A stretch of 33,521 nucleotides of DNA from Hyphomicrobiales bacterium. GTDB taxonomy: Bacteria > Pseudomonadota > Alphaproteobacteria > Rhizobiales > Methyloligellaceae. Every line of letters starts with the position of its first letter. Positions within the stretch are counted from its first letter, which is position 1. A model generated the notes under the pieces. It made no database searches, was not told where the DNA came from, and was given only the letters and a program-made list of their open reading frames with translations. Positions 18,254 through 26,180 of the stretch are shown here, piece by piece. Position numbers and translations under genes: made by a program. Location of the stretch: contig JAJFHO010000200.1 in NCBI GenBank assembly GCA_021775575.1, forward strand, positions 1-33,521. The letters are read 5' to 3'.

Positions 18254-20262
18254 GCCAGGACGTTCTCGCGGTTTTCCTGCCGTCGGGCCGGCGCGGCCGG
18301 TTTCCGGTCGGCACCAAGGTGCTGGCGGCGGCCCGGAAGCTTGGCGTCGATATCGATTCCATCTGTGCCGGCCGCGGTATTTGCGGCCGCTGCCAGGTTT
18401 CCGTGAGCAGCGGCGAATTCCCCAAATTCGGCATCCACTCGCACCCGGAGCATCTGAGCCCCCGGGGCGCGCTGGAGGATCGCTATGTGAAACAGCGCCC
18501 GCTCGCCGAGGGACGCCGCCTGTCCTGCTCGGCGCAGCTGACGGGCGACGCGGTGATCGACGTGCCGCCGGAAAGCCAGTTGCACAAACAGATCGTGCGC
18601 AAACAGGCGGAATCGCGGAGTGTCGAAATAGACCGTGTCGTGCGCCTGCATTATCTGGAAATGACCGCCCCCAGCCTGAGCGACCAGCGCAGCGACGTGG
18701 CGCGCGTGAAGGCCGCCCTTGTCGCGGAATGGGGGCTGGACGACATCGCTTTCGATCCGCGCCTGCTGGCCGAGCTGCCGGGGCTGCTGCGCGAGAGTGG
18801 CTGGAAGTTGACCGTGGCGGTGCGCAACGAACGGGAGATCATCGCATTGTGGCCGGGCTTCCATGACCGCGCTTTCGGGCTCGCCGTCGATATTGGCACA
18901 ACGACCATTGCCGCTCATTTGAACGATCTCGAAACAGGCGCGGTGGTTGCCGCCGCGGGCATCATGAATCCGCAAATCCGTTTCGGCGAAGACCTCATCA
19001 GCCGGCTGTCATTCATCCAGCAGAACCCGGACGCCCGCAGCGAGCTGACCGCCACGGTGCGCCGGGCCGTCGACGGCCTGATCCGCGAAACCGCCATCGA
19101 GGCCGGCGCCGAGCTGACCGATATCATCGATATGACGGTTGTCGGCAACCCGATCATGCACCACATTTTCCTCGGCATCGATCCCGCGCAACTGGGCTGC
19201 GCGCCGTTTCCCCTGGTTGTCGACGATGCCGTAACGGCGTGCGCCGGCGAGCTGCAATTGCGGAGCGTCAATCCGGCGACAGGCGTTTATCTTCTGCCCT
19301 GCGTCGCCGGCCATGTCGGCGCCGATACCGCGGCCATGATGCTGGCCGAGGCGCCGCACCGGAGCAGGGAGATGACCCTGCTTGTCGATGTCGGCACCAA
19401 TGCCGAGATCGTGCTCGGCAATAAGGATCGTCTGCTGGCCTGTTCAAGTCCCACTGGCCCGGCCTTCGAAGGGGCGCAGATCAGTTGCGGGCAGCGCGCC
19501 GCACTCGGCGCCATCGAGAGAGTGCGCATCGACCCTGAAACCCTGGCGCCCCGGTTCCAGGTGATCGGCAGCGCCTTATGGTCGAACGATCCCGGTTTCG
19601 CCGACGCCACGGCGCAATTCGGCGTTACCGGCATTTGCGGGTCGGGCATCATCGAGGCCGTGGCGGAGATGTTCATCGCTGGCCTGGTCACGCATACGGG
19701 TCTGATCGACGGCAAGCGCTTTCCCGGCTGTGAATGGCTCGAACCCGATGAGGAAGTATATTCCTACCGGTTGCAGGAGGGTCCGCCAAAGGTCCTGATC
19801 ACCCAGACCGACGTCCGCGCCATCCAACTGGCCAAGGCGGCGCTCTATGCAGGCGCCCGGCTGTTGATGGACATGCTCGGCGTGGAGACGCCCGAGCGTA
19901 TCGTTCTGGCCGGCGCCTTCGGTTCCTACATAGACCCGAAACACGCCATGATCCTCGGCATGATTCCCGATTGTCCGATCGACCATGTCCGTGCTGCCGG
20001 TAATGCCGCGGGCACCGGCGCGCGCATCGCGCTGTTGAACCGCGCGGCGCGCGGCGAGATCGAGGCGTTGGTGCGGCGCGTCGAAAAGGTGGAGACGGCG
20101 GCCGATCCGGGTTTCCAGAAATCTTTCGTCGCCGCCATGGCGCTGCCGCATGCGAGGCATCGCTTTGCGCATGTGGAGACGCTGGTTACGCTGCCGCCAA
20201 GGCGCGGGAAGAAGCCGAAAACCGGCAAGCGCGCCGTCCGGGACTTGGGAGAGGGCGGCTGA
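18208..20262 (+). CDS. Corrinoid protein reductive activator (RACo-like, 2Fe-2S + ASKHA domain)
   Basis: A 684-residue ATP-dependent activator that re-reduces inactive Co(II) corrinoid to Co(I). The N-terminal plant-type 2Fe-2S domain has Cys53, Cys59, Cys62 and Cys107 (CAGRGICGRC). After a linker domain the ASKHA ATPase part begins at VDIGTTTIAAHL (227 on), with later motifs VDVGTNAEIVLG, GTSGPAFEGA-like SPTGPAFEGAQI and LAGAFGSYID. The ATG at 18208 overlaps the preceding methyltransferase gene, as is usual in tight operons. It lacks the C-terminal ferredoxin of archaeal RamA. Presence of an activator shows that the corrinoid cycle is meant to run with frequent oxidation, as expected in an aerobe. 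Confidence 0.92.
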   Translation: MDETVPRPATDTGGVGQDVLAVFLPSGRRGRFPVGTKVLAAARKLGVDIDSICAGRGICGRCQVSVSSGEFPKFGIHSHPEHLSPRGALEDRYVKQRPLAEGRRLSCSAQLTGDAVIDVPPESQLHKQIVRKQAESRSVEIDRVVRLHYLEMTAPSLSDQRSDVARVKAALVAEWGLDDIAFDPRLLAELPGLLRESGWKLTVAVRNEREIIALWPGFHDRAFGLAVDIGTTTIAAHLNDLETGAVVAAAGIMNPQIRFGEDLISRLSFIQQNPDARSELTATVRRAVDGLIRETAIEAGAELTDIIDMTVVGNPIMHHIFLGIDPAQLGCAPFPLVVDDAVTACAGELQLRSVNPATGVYLLPCVAGHVGADTAAMMLAEAPHRSREMTLLVDVGTNAEIVLGNKDRLLACSSPTGPAFEGAQISCGQRAALGAIERVRIDPETLAPRFQVIGSALWSNDPGFADATAQFGVTGICGSGIIEAVAEMFIAGLVTHTGLIDGKRFPGCEWLEPDEEVYSYRLQEGPPKVLITQTDVRAIQLAKAALYAGARLLMDMLGVETPERIVLAGAFGSYIDPKHAMILGMIPDCPIDHVRAAGNAAGTGARIALLNRAARGEIEALVRRVEKVETAADPGFQKSFVAAMALPHARHRFAHVETLVTLPPRRGKKPKTGKRAVRDLGEGG

Positions 20263-20277
20263 TCTTTCCAAAGGCGG

Positions 20278-20649
20278 CTATATCAAGAACCCGAGAACTC
20301 CACCGGCAACTGCACCCGCTGCAACGCTCAGCAACAGCAGTGATGCGCGGCCATCGACGAATTCGTCGGTGAAAAGCTGCACCAGCAATGGGGCGGCAAG
20401 AGACATTGCGCCCGCGCCGATCACGGCCGCATACCAGGGTATCGTGAAAAATGCGAAATAGATGCCGATACCGGCGCTCGCAACCGCCAGAACAACTGTG
20501 CTCCAGAGAAACAGTGCCCCGGACGGGCCCTTCAGCGCGTGGCCGCGATATTCTCGCGGGAAGTGACCGGCGACAACCACGGCATACATGCAAATGGCGA
20601 GCACCAGCGCCATGAAGAGCGGAAATTCTGGCCAAGGGGGCAGCGGCAT
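20278..20649 (-). CDS. Small four-helix membrane protein, unknown
   Basis: A 123-residue hydrophobic protein with four predicted membrane segments (about 11-29, 45-66, 70-90 and 102-122). I recognise no family. It is convergent with the activator gene (15 bases apart) and divergent from the PanB-like gene, so it is not part of either operon. Reading frame and codon use look normal. Function unknown. Confidence 0.6.
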   Translation of the reverse strand: MPLPPWPEFPLFMALVLAICMYAVVVAGHFPREYRGHALKGPSGALFLWSTVVLAVASAGIGIYFAFFTIPWYAAVIGAGAMSLAAPLLVQLFTDEFVDGRASLLLLSVAAGAVAGGVLGFLI

Positions 20650-20717
20650 CGTGTTTTTACGGCTGTGGTGGGCAGTGGAAAGAGAGGGCTTGGCTCCGGC
20701 GCCGGACGTGGACCGGC

Positions 20718-20763
20718 TTGACCGGACAGCGTGTGCATTTATAACATACTAAGCATATATCAG
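20718..20763 (+). promoter_or_regulatory. Promoter with operator-like site B, before the PanB-like gene
   Basis: TTGACC (20718-20723) and TATAAC (20740-20745) are 16 bases apart, a good sigma-70 promoter. The -10 box overlaps the left half of an AT-rich site (20741-20763, ATAACATAC...ATATATCAG) that matches the site at 22578 at 15 of 23 positions and the one at 14758 at 16 of 23. A repressor bound here would block the start of transcription. Confidence 0.55.
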
Positions 20764-20785
20764 AAATACATTAGGGCGCAAACCA

Positions 20786-21676
20786 ATGGCCAAGGACCCC
20801 GGGACAGCCGCGGCAACCAAGCCCAAAAAACGTACCATTACGGAAATCCGGCAATCAAAGAAGACCGGGGAAAAGATGGTCTATATGTCGGTGCCGGATT
20901 ACACCTCGGCCCAATGGGCGGAGATGGCCGGCGTCGACGTCGCGGTCGTTGGCGACAGTCTGGCCATGATTGCGCACGGCCATCCCAACACCATTCCCGC
21001 GACGATGGACATGATGGTCATGCATGCCCAGGCGATCCGCCGCGGCGCGCCCAATACTTTCGTGCTGGGGTGCATGCCCTATCAGAGCTATAACAGCGTC
21101 GACCGTGCTCTGGTGAACGCGACCCGCTTCATGCAGGACGCCGGCAGCGACGCCGTCAAGCCGCAGGGCGGGAAAAGTCAGGCGCATATTCTCAAAGCGC
21201 TCGTTGACGCCGGCATCCCGACCGCCTCCCATATCGGACTGACGCCTCACACGGTCGCAATGTTCGGCGGGTTCAAGATTCAGGGCACGACCGCCGAGGC
21301 GGCCATGAAAATCCTGGAGGACGCCTTTGCGATCGAAGATGCCGGCTGCTTCATGCTGGAATTCGAGGCGGTGCCGGGACGGATTGCGCAATTGATCTCC
21401 GAACAGCTCGACATACCGACCATTGGGATCGGCGCCGGCGTCGGCACCGACGGGCAGATATTGCTGTGCCATGATTTGCTCGGCGTCTTCACCGATTTCA
21501 AACCGAAATTTACCAAACGCTTTGCCAGCCTCACCGACGTCGCGGTGACGGGCATCCGTGACTATGTGAAGCAGGTAAAGGAAGGCACTTTCCCGGACGA
21601 TGACCATACATATACCGTCCAGGAGGCTGAATTCGATAAATTTGCCAGACTATTGGAAAACAGAAAGCAGATTTAG
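20786..21676 (+). CDS. PanB-like protein (ketopantoate hydroxymethyltransferase family, altered metal site)
   Basis: A 296-residue TIM barrel clearly of the PanB family, which adds a hydroxymethyl group from methylene-THF to 2-oxoisovalerate. Family motifs are VVGDSLAM (Asp57), RRGAPN, HIGLTPHTVAMFGGFK, LEFEAVP (Glu194, catalytic base equivalent) and IGIGAGVGTDGQILLCHD. Against E. coli PanB, however, the Mg ligand Asp84 is Cys96 (VLGCMPY) and Glu114 is Gln127 (VKPQGGK), while Lys125 is kept. Two of three metal ligands are therefore replaced, so pantothenate synthesis is doubtful. The gene is followed by the GntR gene after 18 bases. A different acceptor or reaction linked to the corrinoid/folate operon is possible. 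It could also be a degenerating paralog, though the frame is intact. Confidence 0.85.
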   Translation: MAKDPGTAAATKPKKRTITEIRQSKKTGEKMVYMSVPDYTSAQWAEMAGVDVAVVGDSLAMIAHGHPNTIPATMDMMVMHAQAIRRGAPNTFVLGCMPYQSYNSVDRALVNATRFMQDAGSDAVKPQGGKSQAHILKALVDAGIPTASHIGLTPHTVAMFGGFKIQGTTAEAAMKILEDAFAIEDAGCFMLEFEAVPGRIAQLISEQLDIPTIGIGAGVGTDGQILLCHDLLGVFTDFKPKFTKRFASLTDVAVTGIRDYVKQVKEGTFPDDDHTYTVQEAEFDKFARLLENRKQI

Positions 21677-21694
21677 TGTAGTTGAAATTCTGCG

Positions 21695-22417
21695 GTGAAT
21701 GAAGTACCGGGACTCATGGCGGACCCAGAGACAAAGAACAACCGGCAGCGGGGCGTGACCGCTGAAAGCCCGGAAACACTGACCGACCGGGCTTACCGCA
21801 AGCTGGAGGAAATGATCGTAACCCTGCAATTGATGCCGGGAGACGTGCTTTCCGAACAGGCGTTATCAAGAGAACTCGGTATCGGCCGCACGCCTATTCG
21901 CGAGGCGCTTCAGCGTCTGGCGAGAGAGGGCCTTGTCGTGATCCTGCCGCGTAAGGGTATCCTGGTCTCTGAAACCAATCCCCGCAAACAGTTGCTCGTT
22001 CTGGAGGCGCGGCGTGAAATCGAAAGACTTCTGTCACGGGCCGGCGCTTTGCGGCGGACGGAGGAACAGGCGGGCCGGTTGCTGGCCATTGCCGATGGCA
22101 TGGAAAGGGCCGCGGCGGAGAATGACGACATTGCGTTCATGCGGCTTGACCAGGAACTGAACGGTCTGGTCGCGGAGTCCGCACATAATGAATATGCAAG
22201 CCGGGCGATGGGCCTCCTGCACGGACTGTCCCGCCGCTTCTGGTATGTGCATTACAGGCAGACCGCCGACATGCCGCTTTGCGCCCGGCTCCACGCGGTT
22301 CAGGCGCGCGCGATCGCGCAAGGCAACCCGGAAGGGGCCGCCGAGGCCGTCGACCAGCTTGTCGACTATACCGAAACTTTTACACGCGAGACGCTCACAT
22401 CCGATCTGCCGCGCTGA
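21695..22417 (+). CDS. GntR-family regulator, FCD domain
   Basis: A 240-residue regulator with an N-terminal winged helix (about 30-93; ELGIGRTPIREALQRLAREGLV is the recognition region) and an all-helical FCD ligand domain. The start is GTG, with an ATG 21 bases later as alternative. FCD domains usually bind a metal through Asp plus three His. Here Asp152 and His200 are present, but the His of DxxFH is Asn156 and the final His is absent, so metal-free ligand binding is likely. It is co-transcribed with the PanB-like gene, so it would regulate itself. It is the obvious candidate to bind the related sites at 14758, 20741, 22578 and 26114. Confidence 0.9.
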   Translation: MNEVPGLMADPETKNNRQRGVTAESPETLTDRAYRKLEEMIVTLQLMPGDVLSEQALSRELGIGRTPIREALQRLAREGLVVILPRKGILVSETNPRKQLLVLEARREIERLLSRAGALRRTEEQAGRLLAIADGMERAAAENDDIAFMRLDQELNGLVAESAHNEYASRAMGLLHGLSRRFWYVHYRQTADMPLCARLHAVQARAIAQGNPEGAAEAVDQLVDYTETFTRETLTSDLPR

Positions 22418-22551
22418 CGCGTGGCGTTAGCGTCGCTTGTTTCCCCTTAGGGCATTCCGGTTCATGCGGCCAGCCTTGGTCCCGGCCGCGTCCAGGCACA
22501 ATCAGCGTCACAATCTTCAATGTAGATTGGCCCCCGCGCGCTACGCCCCGC

Positions 22552-22618
22552 GCGGTTTACAAACCGCTGAAACATCATTAACATATGGCTAATATATCAA
22601 CGGCTCCGTTCAGCGGTT
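22552..22618 (+). promoter_or_regulatory. Promoter with nested dyads and site C, before the DUF6166 gene
   Basis: TTTACA (22556-22561) and TAACAT (22579-22584) are 17 apart. Site C (22578-22600, TTAACATAT...ATATATCAA) is a dyad with 7 of 9 matching half-sites centred near 22589. Perfect 10-bp arms AACCGCTGAA (22562-22571) and TTCAGCGGTT (22609-22618) flank it around nearly the same centre. GCGGTTTACAAACCGC (22552-22567) is another perfect dyad over the -35 box. Confidence 0.55.
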
Positions 22619-22631
22619 CAAGGGTTGGGTT

Positions 22632-22934
22632 TTGTCCAAGACATATAAAGGGGAGCGTACGATCGATGGGCTGAGAGTGGCCGTGAATGGCGAGCTGCTT
22701 GGCGAACACACGGAAGTCGAGAAGTTCACCGATTACGGATTCGAATGGTCCTATGAAGGCGAATCCCCGCAGCAGCTTGCCCTGGCAATTTTGGCCGATT
22801 TTACCGGAGACGATGAAGAAGCGGTTCGCTTGTCAGAGCCCTTTATGAGGTCGGTGATAGCAAATCTGGACAATGACTGGATTCTGACGGCCAAGGAGAT
22901 AAATGCGGCACTGAAGGAAATTCGCAAAGGGTGA
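22632..22934 (+). CDS. DUF6166 family small protein
   Basis: A 100-residue protein starting with TTG. The central segment FEWSYEGESPQQLALAILAD matches the DUF6166 signature (FEWGYxGxGPxQLALALL), a family of unknown function. It is acidic in the second half and has no signal peptide or membrane segment, so it is cytoplasmic. Its regulatory region is unusually elaborate for so small a gene, and it lies 93 bases before the TRAP transporter genes, with which it may be transcribed. A role in controlling or assisting transport is guesswork. Confidence 0.7.
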   Translation: MSKTYKGERTIDGLRVAVNGELLGEHTEVEKFTDYGFEWSYEGESPQQLALAILADFTGDDEEAVRLSEPFMRSVIANLDNDWILTAKEINAALKEIRKG

Positions 22935-23027
22935 GAATACGGGTGCGCGTCTCGCCAATATCCGGGGACAATCCGGGGATCAGAATAGAGCACCGCATAA
23001 TAAGTGAATGCCAATAGGGAGAGCAAA

Positions 23028-24086
23028 ATGAGGAAGAATTTGTGCTCACGCGCTGTGCTGGCAGCGTTTGTTATTGTCGCGGCGATGCTGACGGTTCGAC
23101 CGGGTGTCGCGGCTGAACATAATTGGAAATTGGCCGCCAGCTGGGGTGGTGGCCCGCTGATGGAGATCGGCGCCAAAGCCTTCGCCGCCCGCGTAAAGGA
23201 CCTTACCGACGGCCGTGTCGAAATCCAGGTATTCCCGTCGGGAACATTGTCGAAAGGTCTTGAGGTCCGCAGCGCTGTCGCCAAGGGTGTCGCGGAAGTC
23301 GGTCATACATGGATGGGCTATGACTGGGGCAAGGACAAGACCACCGTGCTTCTGGGCGGTTTTGCCGGGAGCATGGATACCGAGCGTATGCTGCACTGGA
23401 TTTATGAAGGTGGCGGGCTGGCGCTGTGGCGTCAGTTCAACGAGGAGAGATTCGGGATTGTTTCCTTCCCCTGTTTCGCCCGTACGGCCGAAGCCTTCCT
23501 GCATTCGCGCAAGCCGGTCAAATCGCTTGCCGACCTGAAGGGTCTCAAATTCCGCACCGCTGGCGCATGGCTGGCAATCTCCAAGGGTCTGGGCGCGGCG
23601 CCGGTCACCATGCCGGGCGGCGAGGTTTATGCCGCGCTAGAGCGTGGCGCTATCGACGCAACCGAATGGGGCACGCTCTATGAAAACAAGAGCACCGGAT
23701 TCCACAAGATCGCCAAATATGTGATCATTCCGGGCATTCACCAACCGACCGCGCCCTTCGAGGTCGTGATCAACAAGAAGGCCTGGGGGAAACTCTCCGA
23801 CCATGACAAGGCCCGTGTCGAACTGGCCGCCAAGCTCGTCACGGTTGAGAGCTGGATGAAAATTGGCGACGAGGATGCCAAGGCGCTTGCCTTCTACAAA
23901 AAGGAAGGCAATGAGATCATCGAGCTCGATGCCTCGGTGCAGAAACAGGCCAAACAGCTTGCTCTCGACTGGGCAAAAGAACAGGCCAAAACAAATGACT
24001 GGTTCAAGAAAATCCTTGAGCATCAACTCGCTTATGAGAAACTGTGGGCGAATGCAGCCAGCTACCGAAATGTGAAATATCAGTAG
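23028..24086 (+). CDS. TRAP transporter solute-binding protein (DctP family)
   Basis: A 352-residue periplasmic binding protein. The signal peptide MRKNLCSRAVLAAFVIVAAM is cleaved probably after GVAA. The mature part starts WKLAASWGGG and has the family core LKGLKFRTAGAWLA (its Arg normally binds the ligand carboxylate) and GGEVYAALERGAIDATEW, like the TakP-type group that binds 2-oxo or related monocarboxylic acids. The ATG at 23028 is preceded by GGGAGAG; an ATG at 23004 would put charged residues before the signal peptide. It is followed by a strong hairpin terminator, then DctQ and DctM. It likely imports an organic acid, possibly the substrate of the corrinoid operon. Confidence 0.92.
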   Translation: MRKNLCSRAVLAAFVIVAAMLTVRPGVAAEHNWKLAASWGGGPLMEIGAKAFAARVKDLTDGRVEIQVFPSGTLSKGLEVRSAVAKGVAEVGHTWMGYDWGKDKTTVLLGGFAGSMDTERMLHWIYEGGGLALWRQFNEERFGIVSFPCFARTAEAFLHSRKPVKSLADLKGLKFRTAGAWLAISKGLGAAPVTMPGGEVYAALERGAIDATEWGTLYENKSTGFHKIAKYVIIPGIHQPTAPFEVVINKKAWGKLSDHDKARVELAAKLVTVESWMKIGDEDAKALAFYKKEGNEIIELDASVQKQAKQLALDWAKEQAKTNDWFKKILEHQLAYEKLWANAASYRNVKYQ

Positions 24087-24096
24087 TTACTCTCTG

Positions 24097-24146
24097 CCGG
24101 CGGCCGGGAATCCTGGCAGGACTCCTGGCCGCCGGACCCAATTTTT
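24097..24146 (+). terminator. Hairpin terminator between dctP and dctQM
   Basis: CCGGCGGCC (24097-24105) pairs perfectly with GGCCGCCGG (24127-24135), with more pairing inside, followed by a T-run (24142-24146). Partial read-through would give more binding protein than permease, which suits TRAP stoichiometry. Confidence 0.75.
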
Positions 24147-24203
24147 CCAATGCCATGACAATCAGTGTATCGTTGATCGCTGCCGGGGGGGGCGCCGGGT
24201 TGA

Positions 24204-24737
24204 ATGCTGAGACTTGTGCGAGCAATTGAGAGAGTTTCCGAACTGAGCGGTTCGGTGATCGCCTGGGTCGTCTTCCCGCTGATCATTGCGACCTGCTTCG
24301 AAGTCTTCTCCCGCTATGTCCTGGACGCGCCGACAATCTGGGCCTATGAGGCAGGGTATATGACGATGGGCATTCATGCCCTGATCGGCTCCGCCTACAC
24401 GCTGCGGCATCAAGCCCATATTCGCATCGATGTGCTATATTCGCATTTCAGAGATCGCACCAAGGCGATTGTCGATATTGCCGGTTACCTGATTCTATTT
24501 TTCCCAGCCGTCATCTGGCTCAACATCGCACTGTGGGACTATTTGGCGGAGGCCTATCTTTCCGGCGAACAGTCCGGTCAATCGGCATGGAACCCGATAA
24601 TCTGGCCATTCCGCGCCGCATTTCTCATCGGCTATGCGCTTCTTCTGCTTCAGGGTATCTCCGAGCTTCTCAAGAATATTCTCTTTCTTTCGGGCCGGGT
24701 TGATGAATTGCCGAGCAGCAGCAGAGAGAAGTTCTGA
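24204..24737 (+). CDS. TRAP transporter small permease (DctQ family)
   Basis: A 177-residue protein with four membrane segments. It has the DctQ core RVSELSGSVIAWVVFPL at the N-terminus, FEVFSRYVLDAPTIWAYE near residue 33-50 and GSAYTLRHQAHIRIDVLY after the second helix, all typical of the family. DctQ joins DctM to form the sodium-driven membrane component that receives substrate from DctP. The stop overlaps the ATG of dctM by one base (24737), so the two are coupled. No unusual features. Confidence 0.92.
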   Translation: MLRLVRAIERVSELSGSVIAWVVFPLIIATCFEVFSRYVLDAPTIWAYEAGYMTMGIHALIGSAYTLRHQAHIRIDVLYSHFRDRTKAIVDIAGYLILFFPAVIWLNIALWDYLAEAYLSGEQSGQSAWNPIIWPFRAAFLIGYALLLLQGISELLKNILFLSGRVDELPSSSREKF

Positions 24738-26059
24738 TGGGAGAATATCTCGCTCTCGCAATGTTTCCGGTGTTGCTGATGGCCTTGTTCATGGGCTTTC
24801 CTGTCGCCTTTTCGATGATGGGCGTGGCGCTCTTTTTCGGCATTATCACGTTCGGCGAACCAGTCATTTTTCAGTTCGTCCAGAAAGTCGATGCCGTGGC
24901 GACGGCGTTCGAGCTTGCCGCCGTACCGCTTTTTATTTTCATGGGCGCGATGATGGAGCGCTCAGGGATGGCCGAGAAGCTGTTCGAAGCCATCCATCTG
25001 TGGACACGCCGGCTTCCCGGCGGTCTGGCGATCGGCACCATTGTCATGTGCGTCGTGTTTGCCGCTTCAAGCGGCGTCATCGGCGCAACGGAAACCGTTG
25101 TCGGTATGCTCGCCATTCCGGTGATGATGAAATATGCCTACGACAAGGGGCTTATCTCGGGCACCATTTGCGCCGGCGGATCGCTCGGCACCATCATTCC
25201 GCCCTCGGTGGTTGTTGTCGTGCTCGGCCCCGTTGCCGATGTCTCGGTGGGCACGCTTTTCGTGGGCATGATCTTCCCCGGACTTATCTTGGCCGGTCTT
25301 TACCTGGTTTACATCCTGGGGCGGTGCACCATCCAGCCAAAGGCCGGGCCCCGCCTGCCACCCAGCGATGACGAGCCCTCCTTATGGGAGAAGACCCGCA
25401 TTTCGATCATCGCCCTGTTGCCGCCGGTAGCGATGATCGTCTCTGTTCTCGGCTCCATAATGTTCGGTCTTGCCGCGCCTACGGAAGCCGCCGGATTGGG
25501 GGCGTTGGGTTCGATCCTCCTTGCCATTATCTACAGACAGTTTTCGCTCGGTGTTCTTCACGAGGCGGTCGTAAAAACTCTGCGCGTAACCTGCATGATT
25601 TTCCTGATCCTGCTCGGCGGGAATATGTTTGCCGGCGTGTTCATAGCGTCGGGCGGGGTGGTTCTCACCGAACGCCTTATCGCGGCGGCGCATCTCGGAC
25701 CGGCAATGACCCTGGTCGCATTCCTGACCGTCTGCTTTATCGCCGGCTTTTTTCTCGACTGGATCTCCGTTCTGCTCATCTTCATTCCGGTATTTGTTCC
25801 GATCGTGAAGACGATGGGATTCGATCCGGCATGGTTCTGTGTGCTGTTTCTGATCGTGATCCAGACCAGCTATCTGACCCCGCCGATGGCGCCGGCGATA
25901 TTCTATTTGCGCGGCATCAGTCCGCCTGAAATAACCCTGCGCCACATGTTTTCCGGTGTCGTGCCCTTCATCATTCTGCAGGTCATCTGCCTGGCTATCG
26001 TCGCGGTGTTTCCCAACCTGGTACTATGGTTGCCCGATCAGTTGCTCGGGTTCCGCTAG
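24737..26059 (+). CDS. TRAP transporter large permease (DctM family)
   Basis: A 440-residue protein with about 12 membrane segments. The DctM signatures are AVPLFIFMGAMMERSG, SSGVIGATETVVGMLAIPVM, GGSLGTIIPPS (the substrate/sodium loop) and FGLAAPTEAAGLGALGS in the second half. It forms the elevator-type transport domain of the TRAP system, using a sodium gradient for uptake. Length and motifs are complete. It ends the transporter operon; the next gene has its own TTGACA promoter at 26085. Confidence 0.95.
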   Translation: MGEYLALAMFPVLLMALFMGFPVAFSMMGVALFFGIITFGEPVIFQFVQKVDAVATAFELAAVPLFIFMGAMMERSGMAEKLFEAIHLWTRRLPGGLAIGTIVMCVVFAASSGVIGATETVVGMLAIPVMMKYAYDKGLISGTICAGGSLGTIIPPSVVVVVLGPVADVSVGTLFVGMIFPGLILAGLYLVYILGRCTIQPKAGPRLPPSDDEPSLWEKTRISIIALLPPVAMIVSVLGSIMFGLAAPTEAAGLGALGSILLAIIYRQFSLGVLHEAVVKTLRVTCMIFLILLGGNMFAGVFIASGGVVLTERLIAAAHLGPAMTLVAFLTVCFIAGFFLDWISVLLIFIPVFVPIVKTMGFDPAWFCVLFLIVIQTSYLTPPMAPAIFYLRGISPPEITLRHMFSGVVPFIILQVICLAIVAVFPNLVLWLPDQLLGFR

Positions 26060-26084
26060 CGCGGGGGACAATGCGCGGAACGGA

Positions 26085-26136
26085 TTGACAGAGGGCAATA
26101 CGCTGATGTATTTGTAATATATTACTGACACCTGAT
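26085..26136 (+). promoter_or_regulatory. Promoter with operator-like site D, before the dioxygenase gene
   Basis: A consensus TTGACA (26085-26090) is followed 18 bases later by TATTTG (26109-26114). Immediately downstream is GTAATATATTAC (26114-26125), a perfect 12-bp palindrome, within TAATATATTACTGACA, which matches the corrinoid upstream site at 15 of 16 positions. A repressor here would cover the transcription start. Confidence 0.55.
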
Positions 26137-26180
26137 TATCACTGGCCGTTTTGCGTGGCGCCATCTCGGAGCATGAAACT

